Assembly: GCF_000397065.2 (NCBI RefSeq) | Contig: NZ_KE007325.1 | Location: forward strand, 489,662-553,661 | DNA length: 64,000 nucleotides | DNA from: Marinobacter lipolyticus SM19 | Lineage (GTDB): Bacteria > Pseudomonadota > Gammaproteobacteria > Pseudomonadales > Oleiphilaceae | Reading direction: 5' to 3' | The notes under the pieces: model-generated | Database searches by the model: none | Seen by the model: only the letters and a program-made list of their open reading frames with translations | What the model was told of the DNA's origin: nothing | Shown here: piece after piece, positions 26,662 through 34,638 of the stretch | Layout: each line of letters begins with the position of its first letter | How positions within the stretch are numbered: the stretch's first letter is position 1 | Translations under genes and position numbers: made by a program

Positions 26662-27402
26662 GTGATCAATGCGCAAAGTCAGCCGGGTGTTACCCACCTT
26701 GTAATCAGTCGCGCGAGCAAGAAGAATGCTCTGACTCGCGATATGTACCAGGCTTTGGCCGATGGCGTGAGCGCAGCGGCGGCAGACACCAGTGTGCATG
26801 CCATCGTACTTAGTGGTGAGGGGGGCGTATTTACCGCCGGCAACGATCTTGATGACTTCCGCGCCCGCGCTACGGATGCCAATCCGAAACCGTCGGCTGG
26901 CCTGGCCTTCATTGAAACTCTGATGGCGTGCGACACACCGGTCATTGCTGCAGTGGAAGGGCTGGCCATCGGAATCGGTACCACCTTGTTGTTGCACTGT
27001 GATTCCGTCATTGCCGGTCGTTCCGCGCGCTTCAAGACCGCGTTCGTGGATCTGGGGCTGGTACCGGAGGCCGCCTCCACCGTGACCATGCCCTTGCACT
27101 TGGGGTCTCGTCGCGCTGCAGATTTGTTGCTTATGGGTGAAACACTGGACGGCGAGGAAGCCCGGGAGTGTGGGCTGGTCAGCCGTGCCGTCGATGACGG
27201 GCAGGCGGTAGAAGAGGCGCTGGAGCAGGCGAGAAAGCTCGCAGCCAAACCCCGGGAAGCCCTGAGAGCCAGTAAGCGGCTAATCAAGGCCCCGTGGAAG
27301 GATGCGGTGCGCGAGGCCCTCGAACAGGAGAGAACCGTGTTTGCCGAGCGGCTCCGGTCCGAGGATTGTCGGGCTGCTCTGGCACGGATGGATAAGCGCT
27401 AG
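26662..27402 (+). CDS. Enoyl-CoA hydratase/isomerase family protein, ECI2-like
   Basis: 246 aa crotonase. The oxyanion-hole segments are FTAGNDLDDF and EGLAIGIGTTLLLHCD. The two hydratase glutamates are replaced: GIGTTLLL has Thr where hydratases have Glu, and TAFVDLGL lacks the second. A Glu is present in GLVPEAAS, the position used by the ECI2/PECI type delta3,delta2-enoyl-CoA isomerases. An isomerase role is therefore more likely than hydration. GTG at 26662 is preferred because AGGAG lies 7 bases upstream; an ATG at 26647 overlaps that site. It diverges from the TRAP operon. Confidence 0.85.
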   Translation: MINAQSQPGVTHLVISRASKKNALTRDMYQALADGVSAAAADTSVHAIVLSGEGGVFTAGNDLDDFRARATDANPKPSAGLAFIETLMACDTPVIAAVEGLAIGIGTTLLLHCDSVIAGRSARFKTAFVDLGLVPEAASTVTMPLHLGSRRAADLLLMGETLDGEEARECGLVSRAVDDGQAVEEALEQARKLAAKPREALRASKRLIKAPWKDAVREALEQERTVFAERLRSEDCRAALARMDKR

Positions 27403-27422
27403 TATTCCGGCAGGGCCACTAT

Positions 27423-29009
27423 TCAGGCCCAGTAAGGCGCCCGCAGCTCCCGCTTCAGCACCTTGCCAATGGTGGAGCGGGGCAGCTCCGGACGAAACTC
27501 GATCGCCGCCAGGCGTTGGGTCTTGCCCAGTTGTCCATTGGCCCAGTCCAGAATCTCCCCTTCATCCTGCGTGCAGCCGGACTTGCGCACCACCAGTCCT
27601 AGTGGTGTTTCACCCCATTGCTCGCTGGGAATGCCAATCACCGCAACATCGGCGACGGCAGGGTGGGCGTGCAGCACCTTTTCAAGGTCCACGGCATAGA
27701 TGTTAAAGCCACCGGAGATGATCATGTCCTTGCGGCGGTCCAGAATATAGACAAAGCCCTCGTCGTCGATTCGCCCCATATCACCGCTTCGATAGAACAC
27801 CAGGTCTTCAGGACTGGTCCAGAGCATCTCTCGAGTCTGTTCTTCACGGTTGACGTAACCCCGCATCATGGAGATGGCGCGACCGACGATTTCCCCGGTT
27901 TCTCCCTGGGGCAGCTCATTGCCTTCCTCGTCAATCACCCGCACTTCCGCGCCTTCGGTTGGCAGTCCCACCGAATCCCATTTATCCGGATGGGCGGCGC
28001 AGTCCAGGCTGGTGGAAATGCCGCCTTCCGTCAGTCCATACACCTCACGGATGTTGCCGGGCCAGCGCTCCATGGCTTCCTGGATGACCTTCGCTCCCAG
28101 CGGGGCACTGGTACAGAGTTTGAGCTGGAAGGCGGACAGGTCGAAGCGATTGAACTCCGGATCTGCGAGGACGCGCTGATACTGAACCGGAACCAGCATG
28201 GCGTGGGTCACGCGGTAGCGTTCGGCCAGTTCGAGGAAGCGCCGTGCATCAAATTTCGCCATCAGTACCAGAGTGCCACCATGGAACAGGGTCGGCAGCA
28301 TGGACACCAGGGTGGTGTTGGAATACATCGGTGTGGAGACCAGATTGATGGCATCGCCATCCAGCCCGAAGCGGCTCATGCGGACCATCTGTCGCTGGCG
28401 GAAACGATAGTCGTGGAGAATGCCCTTGGGAGTGCCAGTGGTGCCGGAGCTGTAAATGATATTGAACGGATCATCCAGGGTCACCGGTGCCGGCTGGGCC
28501 TCAGCGTCGACGTCTCCCAGCCAGGATTCAAGATCCTGACCTATCCCCGGGCCACGGCAATCCAGCCCGATGCATTGATCGGCGCCAAGAGTGTCGAGCT
28601 TGTCGGCCATGGCTTCAAACAGACTGAGATTCTTTCTGGACACAAACAGGAAGCGGGCCCCGCAATCCTCCACCATCAAAGCCAGGCTGCTATCGCTGGC
28701 CATGCCTGAGAGCGGCACCATACAGCCACCTGCGACTAATGTGCCCAGGTACAGTGCGACGTAGTCGATGCTGTTTTCCGATAACCCCGCCACGGCATCG
28801 CCCTGTTCCAGGCCTGCAGCCCGGAGCCGGTTGGCTATGCGATTGGCGCGCTCTACCAGCTCCCGCCAGCTGAGTTGGGTCTCGCCATCAATGAGTGCGA
28901 TGTGGTCAGGACGCTCCGTCGCCAGCTGTTGGATACGGTGACCGAGGGCTTCCATGGTTTCCTCGGAGTCAACAGGAGCGTAGACAGGCATGTGCTGCGT
29001 GCTTTTCAT
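27423..29009 (-). CDS. AMP-dependent acyl-CoA synthetase
   Basis: 528 aa, ANL superfamily. The P-loop motif is NIIYSSGTTGTPKGILHDY, the A5 motif VYGLTEGG, the hinge region YRSGDMGRIDDEGFVYILDR, and the A10 lysine lies in LPRSTIGKVLKREL. It activates a carboxylic acid with ATP to the CoA thioester. It is convergent with the crotonase and divergent from an SDR-thioesterase-ACAD operon, with a weak operator-like site in the shared upstream region. A second synthetase lies at 34639, so the island may activate two different acids. Confidence 0.92.
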   Translation of the reverse strand: MKSTQHMPVYAPVDSEETMEALGHRIQQLATERPDHIALIDGETQLSWRELVERANRIANRLRAAGLEQGDAVAGLSENSIDYVALYLGTLVAGGCMVPLSGMASDSSLALMVEDCGARFLFVSRKNLSLFEAMADKLDTLGADQCIGLDCRGPGIGQDLESWLGDVDAEAQPAPVTLDDPFNIIYSSGTTGTPKGILHDYRFRQRQMVRMSRFGLDGDAINLVSTPMYSNTTLVSMLPTLFHGGTLVLMAKFDARRFLELAERYRVTHAMLVPVQYQRVLADPEFNRFDLSAFQLKLCTSAPLGAKVIQEAMERWPGNIREVYGLTEGGISTSLDCAAHPDKWDSVGLPTEGAEVRVIDEEGNELPQGETGEIVGRAISMMRGYVNREEQTREMLWTSPEDLVFYRSGDMGRIDDEGFVYILDRRKDMIISGGFNIYAVDLEKVLHAHPAVADVAVIGIPSEQWGETPLGLVVRKSGCTQDEGEILDWANGQLGKTQRLAAIEFRPELPRSTIGKVLKRELRAPYWA

Positions 29010-29033
29010 TTTTTCGCCTCTCGGTGTTGTTGT

Positions 29034-29050
29034 GTTTTATCTAGTGAAAT
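29034..29050. promoter_or_regulatory. Weak IclR-type operator-like site (ligase / SDR)
   Basis: GTTTTAT-CTA-GTGAAAT keeps the 7-3-7 layout and the outer bases. It lies 25 bases before the synthetase start and 100 before the SDR start. A TTGACT hexamer at 29066 could be a -35 for the SDR. Confidence 0.35.
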
Positions 29051-29149
29051 TAACTTTCGAATATATTGACTCAAAACCGGGTGACGTGACAAATTACAGT
29101 CAAGATGAAATTTATGACGACGCAACAAACCACAAAAAGGAGCATCGGC

Positions 29150-29944
29150 ATGGGGCGTTTCGACAATCGGGTGGCCATCGTCACCGGGGCAGGCAGCGGC
29201 ATCGGCAGAGCCACCGCCGTCAGGCTGGCCCGCGAAGGTGCGCGGGGGATGATGGTGGATCGCTCCGAAGCCGGCCTGCTGGATACCGAGGGCCTGATGC
29301 CTGAAGGCGCTGAGATCCTGCGCCGTATGGGTGATGTGGCGGACGAAGACCAGGGCAGATCGCTGGTCGAGGAAGCGATTTCTGCCTTTGGCCGGATTGA
29401 CGTGCTGTGCAACGTCGCCGGTATTGCCAGTACCGGCGGTAGCCATCCCGACATCACCGCAAATGATCGGGATGAGTGGGAGAAAGTCCTGTCGGTGAAC
29501 CTGATCGGCACCATGTTGTTTATCAAGCATGTGGCGCCACACATGCAGGCCCGCAAGCTGGGCTCAATCGTCAATACTGCCTCTGTGGCGGGTATCCGCT
29601 CCGGGGCCGGTGGTAATGCCTACAGCGCCTCCAAGGCCGGGGTTATCAATCTCACCATGACGGCTGCCTGTGACCTGGGAACGGACAATGTTCGAGTGAA
29701 TGCCGTGTGTCCGGGGCTGGTGGAAACCGGGATGACCCAGGCTGTGTTCGATTACGCCCGTGCCAACGAGAAGGCCCACAAACTGGGGTCCCGTTGTGAG
29801 CTGCGCCGCTATGGTGCGCCGGAAGAAATCGCCGCAGCCATTCTGTTCCTGGCCAGTGATGACGCCAGCTACATTACCGGTCAGGCCCTGCCCGTGGATG
29901 GAGGCAACACCGCGTCGCTTAACCTGCCGGGGATGAAAGTGTAA
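29150..29944 (+). CDS. Short-chain dehydrogenase/reductase
   Basis: 264 aa. The cofactor motif is VTGAGSGIGRA, with NVAGIAS in strand 4, and the catalytic pair is in AYSASKAG (Tyr-x3-Lys) with Ser in NTASVAG. The Asp in MVDRSEAG after strand 2 favours NAD. It probably oxidises a hydroxyacyl-CoA or similar. ATG at 29150 follows AGGAG; an upstream ATG at 29105 lacks one. The stop overlaps the thioesterase start by one base. Confidence 0.92.
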   Translation: MGRFDNRVAIVTGAGSGIGRATAVRLAREGARGMMVDRSEAGLLDTEGLMPEGAEILRRMGDVADEDQGRSLVEEAISAFGRIDVLCNVAGIASTGGSHPDITANDRDEWEKVLSVNLIGTMLFIKHVAPHMQARKLGSIVNTASVAGIRSGAGGNAYSASKAGVINLTMTAACDLGTDNVRVNAVCPGLVETGMTQAVFDYARANEKAHKLGSRCELRRYGAPEEIAAAILFLASDDASYITGQALPVDGGNTASLNLPGMKV

Positions 29945-30384
29945 TGAATGACGAGAGTTTGCATATCCGTGGCGGCCAGGACCTGCCCGGATTTCACAAC
30001 CTGCTGGGGTATCGCCAGGTGTCCTGGGAGGAGAACGAGGCGGTGATTGAGCTGGATCTGCAGCCCCGCCACCTCAATCTGGGTGGCGTAATCCATGGTG
30101 GTGTGCTGACCTCACTGCTGGATATTGTCCTGGCCGAGGCTGGCACCTACTGCCCCTATCCCGGTCGGATGCGCAAGGCCATCACCCTGTCACTGACCAC
30201 GACTTTCACCGGCCAGTGTTCCGGTGGAACGATTCGTGTAACCGGGTGCAAGCGGGCAGGGGGCACCCGGATTTTCAACAGCACCGGAGAAGTCCACGAC
30301 GACAAGGGCAATCTCCTGGCCATCGCAGAAGGCACCTTCCGTATTCGTTCCGGAAGCGAGAAACCGGAAGGCGTCCCGATCTGA
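29944..30384 (+). CDS. PaaI-type hotdog-fold thioesterase
   Basis: 146 aa, a single hotdog domain with the signature [20 protein letters not shown], where the Asp on the central helix is the usual catalytic base. These enzymes hydrolyse acyl-CoA thioesters, often to free trapped CoA during catabolism. It is translationally coupled to the SDR (TAATG) and followed by the ACAD gene 73 bases later. Confidence 0.88.
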   Translation: MNDESLHIRGGQDLPGFHNLLGYRQVSWEENEAVIELDLQPRHLNLGGVIHGGVLTSLLDIVLAEAGTYCPYPGRMRKAITLSLTTTFTGQCSGGTIRVTGCKRAGGTRIFNSTGEVHDDKGNLLAIAEGTFRIRSGSEKPEGVPI

Positions 30385-30457
30385 CCGTCGAAACAACAAG
30401 AGACACGCCGGTGTTGTCACTGCCGGCCAACGACTATCAACCAACGAGGTACTGGAC

Positions 30458-31660
30458 ATGTTTGAACTGTCTGACAAAGCCAAAAAGCTTCAGGCGCAAC
30501 TTCACGAGTTCATGGATGCTCATATTTATCCCAATGAGCACAAGTACCATGAGCAGGTCGAGCAGGCGGAGAACCGATGGGCTCCGGTACCGATCATTGA
30601 AGAACTGAAGGTCAAGGCCAAGTCGGCCGGCCTGTGGAACCTGTTTCTGCCGGAAAGCGAATTTGGAGCCGGTCTGACCAACTACGAGTACGCACACTTG
30701 TGCGAAGTCATGGGCCGTTCGTCCATGGCCCCGGAAGTCTTCAACTGTTCCGCGCCGGACACCGGCAACATGGAAACCATTGCCCGTTACGGCAATAAGG
30801 AACAGCAGGACAAATGGCTTAAGCCATTGCTCAACGGCGAAATTCGTTCCTGTTTCTCCATGACCGAGCCGGATGTTGCCTCCTCCGACGCCACCAATAT
30901 TGCCTGTGAAATCCGTCGTGATGGCGACGAGTATGTAATCAATGGTCGCAAATGGTGGTCTTCCGGCGCCATGACTACCACGGCCAAGATTGCCATTGTC
31001 ATGGGCAAGACCGATCCGGATGCCGAGAAGCACAAGCAGCAGTCGATGATTCTGGTGCCTCTGGACACGCCGGGGGTGAAGATGGTCCGCCCGCTGACGG
31101 TGTTTGGTTATGACCACGCGCCGCACGGCCACGCCGAGATTCACTATGACAATGTGCGGGTTCCGGTGGACAACATTCTGCTGGGTGAAGGTCGTGGTTT
31201 TGAAATCGCCCAGGGCCGCCTCGGGCCAGGCCGTATCCATCACTGCATGCGCACTATCGGTGTCGCCGAGCGCGCCCTTGAGCTGATGTGTCAGCGTGCC
31301 AATGACCGCGAAGCCTTCGGTAAGCCGCTGTCCAGCTTCGATTCCATCCGCAAGGACATTGCCCGCAGTCGTATCGAGATTGAGCAGGCGCGGCTGATGA
31401 CTCTGAAGGCGGCGCACATGATGGACACCGTCGGCAACAAGGTGGCCCGTCAGGAAATCGCGATGATCAAGGTGATTGCCCCGAGTATGGCGCTGAAGAT
31501 CATTGATCGTGCGATTCAGGTTCACGGTGGTGCCGGTGTATCCCAGGACACGTTCCTGGCGAAGGCCTGGGCTCACGTCCGGACCCTGAGGCTGGCGGAC
31601 GGTCCTGATGAGGTGCACCTGGATTCCGTGGCCAAGATCGAACTTAAGCAATATCGGTAA
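30458..31660 (+). CDS. Acyl-CoA dehydrogenase family protein, ACAD10/11 type
   Basis: 400 aa. ACAD segments are [13 protein letters not shown], then RKWWSSGAM and [12 protein letters not shown]. Near the C-terminus it reads [11 protein letters not shown], with Asp at the position of the usual catalytic Glu; this is typical of the ACAD10/11 and LvaC group. In those systems a kinase phosphorylates a 4-hydroxyacyl-CoA and the ACAD-like partner eliminates phosphate to give an enoyl-CoA. The APH-type kinase at 32777 supplies the expected partner. I infer the same chemistry here, with the substrate unknown. Confidence 0.88.
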   Translation: MFELSDKAKKLQAQLHEFMDAHIYPNEHKYHEQVEQAENRWAPVPIIEELKVKAKSAGLWNLFLPESEFGAGLTNYEYAHLCEVMGRSSMAPEVFNCSAPDTGNMETIARYGNKEQQDKWLKPLLNGEIRSCFSMTEPDVASSDATNIACEIRRDGDEYVINGRKWWSSGAMTTTAKIAIVMGKTDPDAEKHKQQSMILVPLDTPGVKMVRPLTVFGYDHAPHGHAEIHYDNVRVPVDNILLGEGRGFEIAQGRLGPGRIHHCMRTIGVAERALELMCQRANDREAFGKPLSSFDSIRKDIARSRIEIEQARLMTLKAAHMMDTVGNKVARQEIAMIKVIAPSMALKIIDRAIQVHGGAGVSQDTFLAKAWAHVRTLRLADGPDEVHLDSVAKIELKQYR

Positions 31661-31689
31661 ATATTTTAGGCCCGCGTTGTCGGGTGTCT

Positions 31690-31797
31690 GAACGAACGGG
31701 GAGGAGCCTGCCGGGACACGCTGTGAATACGTCCATGTACGCTCGACAAAAACATCCATGTTTTTGACGGACCCGGCAGGCTCCTCCCCGTTCGTTC
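31690..31797. repeat. Hairpin repeat family B, copy 1
   Basis: Perfect 26-bp arms (31690-31715 and 31772-31797) enclose a conserved core containing ACGCTGTGAATACGTCCATG and an inner hairpin CAAAAACATCCATGTTTTTG (31746-31765). The same core lies in reverse orientation at 59990-60092, with unrelated but again self-complementary arms. It sits between the ACAD and SDR genes. Confidence 0.85.
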
Positions 31798-31837
31798 CCA
31801 TAGCTCCGAGAAAGATTTTCGAGAATGAGGTGCCCGT

Positions 31838-32605
31838 ATGAACAACCCGCTTTTTGATATGACCGGAAAAGTCGCTCTGATCACCGGTTCCACCAAAGGC
31901 ATCGGCCGTTCCATCGCCGAAGAAATGGCCCGTTTGGGTGCCAAGGTTGTGATCTCCAGCCGCAAGGCCGACGCCTGTGAACAGGTCGCCGGCGAGCTGA
32001 AAGAGCAGGGCTATGAAGCCATCGCCATTCCCTGCCACGTGGGCAAGAAAGAAGACTTGCAGAACCTGGTGGAAAAAACCAACGAAGCCTGGGGTTCCAT
32101 CGACGTACTGGTGTGCAACGCAGCCACCAACCCGGTCTACGGCACCACCGCCGAAATGACCGACGACGCCTGGGACAAGATCATGGACACCAACGTCAAA
32201 GGCACCTTCTGGCTCACTAATATGGTGCTGCCGCAGATGGCTGAGAAAGGCGAGGGCGCCGTTGTTCTTCTATCTAGCATCGCGGGTATTCGCGGTAATA
32301 CCACCATCGGCACTTACGGTGTGTCCAAGGCCGCCGAAGCGGCCCTGGCCCGCAACCTGGCCGTGGAATGGGGGCCGAAAGGTATCCGCGTGAACAGCAT
32401 TGCCCCTGGGCTGATCAAAACCGATTTTGCAAAGGCCCTTTGGGAAGACCCCGTACGGGTCAAACGCGCCGAAGACAAAACCCCGCTGCGCCGAATCGGT
32501 GATCCGGTTGATATCGCCGGGCTGGCGGTCTTCCTGTCCACCAAGGCCAGTGCCTACGTCACCGGGCAGGTCATTGTGGCCGACGGTGGTGAAACCATTT
32601 GCTGA
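31838..32605 (+). CDS. Short-chain dehydrogenase/reductase
   Basis: 255 aa. The cofactor motif is LITGSTKGIGRSIA with Arg in SSRKADAC after strand 2, which favours NADP. Other elements are VCNAATNP, LLSSIAGI and TYGVSKAAEAA with the Tyr-x3-Lys pair. The end ADGGETIC is typical of the family. It lies within the ACAD/kinase gene run, so a hydroxyacyl or ketoacyl substrate is likely. Hairpin repeats lie on both sides. Confidence 0.92.
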   Translation: MNNPLFDMTGKVALITGSTKGIGRSIAEEMARLGAKVVISSRKADACEQVAGELKEQGYEAIAIPCHVGKKEDLQNLVEKTNEAWGSIDVLVCNAATNPVYGTTAEMTDDAWDKIMDTNVKGTFWLTNMVLPQMAEKGEGAVVLLSSIAGIRGNTTIGTYGVSKAAEAALARNLAVEWGPKGIRVNSIAPGLIKTDFAKALWEDPVRVKRAEDKTPLRRIGDPVDIAGLAVFLSTKASAYVTGQVIVADGGETIC

Positions 32606-32627
32606 GGATTTCCCTCAATGGTGGTGT

Positions 32628-32722
32628 GGCCGACGGGTGGGGGTGCCTTTGTTCCGGGAAAAAGAACTCGCTGCGCTCAGACACCTTTGTTCCCTGCACA
32701 AAGGCACCCCCATCCGCCGGCC
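32628..32722. repeat. Hairpin repeat family A, copy 1
   Basis: Long imperfect inverted repeat. The arms pair around GGGTGCCTTTG and CAAAGGCACCC, and the core AACTCGCTGCGCTCAGACAC is shared with copies at 62376 and 63849, while the arm sequences differ. It lies between the SDR and the kinase gene. Confidence 0.85.
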
Positions 32723-32776
32723 GCAGATCTGTTTGCAGGCCGCGACGCATAAAGATAACGAAGGTTGAAACGAACA

Positions 32777-33844
32777 ATGAGTATGACGCCAGAGTTGGTG
32801 GATGTTCTGCCAGCGCATTCATTCGATGAAGCCAACCTCCTCACATGGCTCCAACAAGCCATTGAGGGCTTTGGTGCCAGGTTGGACGTGAAACAATTTC
32901 AAGGCGGGCAGTCCAACCCTACGTTTTTGCTCAACACCGACAGCGGTCAATACGTGCTGCGCAAAAAGCCGCCCGGAAAAACGTTGCCATCCGCTCACAT
33001 GGTGGAACGGGAATACAAGGTCATGCGGGCCCTGTCCGAACACACTGACGTGCCGGTACCAATCACCCGGGCCCTGTGTGAAGACAGTAGCATCATTGGC
33101 ACCCCGTTCTATGTGATGGACTTTCTTGAAGGCCGGATCGTGAGTCATCCGTCGCTGCGGGCGCTGGACCGTCGGGAACGGATGCCTGCACACCTTTCCG
33201 CCATTGATACTCTGGCGGCACTGCATTCTGTAGACGTGAATGCGGTTGGCCTGAGTGATTACGGTCGACCCGAAGGCTATGTGGCCCGGCAGGTTGCACG
33301 CTGGAGCAAACAGTATCTGGCGTCCAAGACCGACGATATGCCCGCCATGGATAAACTCATGGAGTGGCTTCCGAGGAATCTACCGTCCACCGATGAGTGT
33401 GCCATCGCCCATGGCGACTATCGCTTTGGCAACCTGATGCTGGCGCCGGACAAGCCCGAGGTTGTCGCTGTCCTCGACTGGGAGCTGTCCACGCTCGGCC
33501 ACCCGCTGGCGGATCTGGCGTATTACTGTCTGCCCTACCATTTGCCTTCGGACATGGAAGGCTCCCGCGGTTTGCTGGGCGAGGACCTGGAGGCATTAGG
33601 CATTCCCGATGAGCAGGAAACCATTGCCCGCTACTGCAAAAAGACCGGCCGTGACGGTATCGCTGACTGGCATGTGTATCTGGCGTTCTCGCTGTTCCGG
33701 CTGGCAGCCATTCTTCAGGGCGTGTACGCCCGCGCGCTGCAGGGCAATGCCGCCAACGCCGACGCCCTGCAAGTGGGCAGGCGTGCGAGTCAGCTGGCGG
33801 ATGTGGGCTGGAAAATTGCCAGTGAGGGGGCCGGTCATGAGTGA
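32777..33844 (+). CDS. Phosphotransferase, APH family (acyl-CoA kinase-like)
   Basis: 355 aa, aminoglycoside-phosphotransferase fold. The glycine-rich start QFQGGQSNPTFLL is followed by YVLRKKPPGKTL with the ATP-binding Lys, the catalytic loop IAHGDYRFGNLML (Asp and Asn), and the metal-binding VLDWELSTLGHPL. This is the form found as the N-terminal domain of ACAD10/11 and as LvaA, not drug-resistance enzymes. It probably phosphorylates a hydroxyacyl-CoA for the ACAD at 30458. ATG at 32777 is preferred over the TTG at 32765. The stop overlaps the surE-like start by 8 bases. Confidence 0.88.
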   Translation: MSMTPELVDVLPAHSFDEANLLTWLQQAIEGFGARLDVKQFQGGQSNPTFLLNTDSGQYVLRKKPPGKTLPSAHMVEREYKVMRALSEHTDVPVPITRALCEDSSIIGTPFYVMDFLEGRIVSHPSLRALDRRERMPAHLSAIDTLAALHSVDVNAVGLSDYGRPEGYVARQVARWSKQYLASKTDDMPAMDKLMEWLPRNLPSTDECAIAHGDYRFGNLMLAPDKPEVVAVLDWELSTLGHPLADLAYYCLPYHLPSDMEGSRGLLGEDLEALGIPDEQETIARYCKKTGRDGIADWHVYLAFSLFRLAAILQGVYARALQGNAANADALQVGRRASQLADVGWKIASEGAGHE

Positions 33845-34616
33845 GCCGATCGTCCGTCGCATCCTGATCACCAACGACGATGGCATCAACGCACCGGGCC
33901 TGGCGATTCTTGAACGCATTGCCCGCAACCTCGCCGAGGAGGTCTGGGTGGTGGCGCCGGAGCACGATCGTAGCGGCGCGGGCCAGAGCATTTCCATCCA
34001 TGACCCGCTGCGGGTGTACGAAAAGGGTGAGAACCGCTACGCCGTATCCGGCACGCCGGCGGATTGTGTTTTGTATTCGCTGGCCCAGTGGTTTGGCGAG
34101 ACCCCGCCGGACCTGGTGCTGTCCGGGGTGAACTGCGGCGCCAATATCAGTGACTCGGTGCAGTACTCCGGAACGGTGGGTGCGGTACTCAGCGCGGAAC
34201 ATATGGGCATACCCGCCATTGCCCTGAGCCAGGCTTTTCTGAGCCGGGAAGGCGTTGACTGGTCGCCGGTGTCGGCATTCGGTGAGCAGATTGTCCGCAA
34301 GCTCTGGCAGCCCGGTGAGAACCGTGCCTGGAATGTGAACTTTCCAGCGTGCGACGCCGGTGTGATCCGGTACGCGCAATGGTGCCATCAATCCACCGGT
34401 TCCATTCAACGGCCCCGGCTGCTGGCGGGGCGGGATGCCCGCAGCCTGCCCTACTGGTGGTTGGGTTTTGATCGCAGTTCCCGCCACATCCTGGCACCGG
34501 AGGAAGATGTCACCGTCCTGCGGGAGAAGGCCATTGCCATCACACCTTTGCGTCATCGGGCTCTCTTGCCCGGCGATACCGAACGATTTGAGCTGGCCGC
34601 CATGGCGGCCCACTGA
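33837..34616 (+). CDS. surE: SurE-like 5'/3'-nucleotidase or phosphatase
   Basis: 259 aa. The SurE metal site is present: Asp-Asp in ILITNDDGINAPG, Ser in APEHDRSGAGQS and Asn in LSGVNCGANISD. SurE proteins remove phosphate from nucleotides and other small molecules. The canonical gene sits with pcm or rpoS; here it overlaps the kinase gene by 8 bases and precedes an acyl-CoA synthetase. It may be a dedicated paralogue acting on a CoA-linked phosphate, on CoA itself, or on AMP made by the ligase. All are inference. Confidence 0.9.
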   Translation: MSEPIVRRILITNDDGINAPGLAILERIARNLAEEVWVVAPEHDRSGAGQSISIHDPLRVYEKGENRYAVSGTPADCVLYSLAQWFGETPPDLVLSGVNCGANISDSVQYSGTVGAVLSAEHMGIPAIALSQAFLSREGVDWSPVSAFGEQIVRKLWQPGENRAWNVNFPACDAGVIRYAQWCHQSTGSIQRPRLLAGRDARSLPYWWLGFDRSSRHILAPEEDVTVLREKAIAITPLRHRALLPGDTERFELAAMAAH

Positions 34617-34638
34617 CTTGTATGAGGGGATCATAACA

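Noticed and set aside
27618..28709. Open frame of 363 codons antisense to an acyl-CoA synthetase
   Set aside because: The sense gene has all ANL motifs; the antisense frame has none and no ribosome site.
30437..32038. Open frame of 533 codons on the minus strand
   Set aside because: It runs antisense across the ACAD gene, a hairpin repeat and the SDR start. The sense genes have full motif sets, and the antisense product has no recognisable domain.
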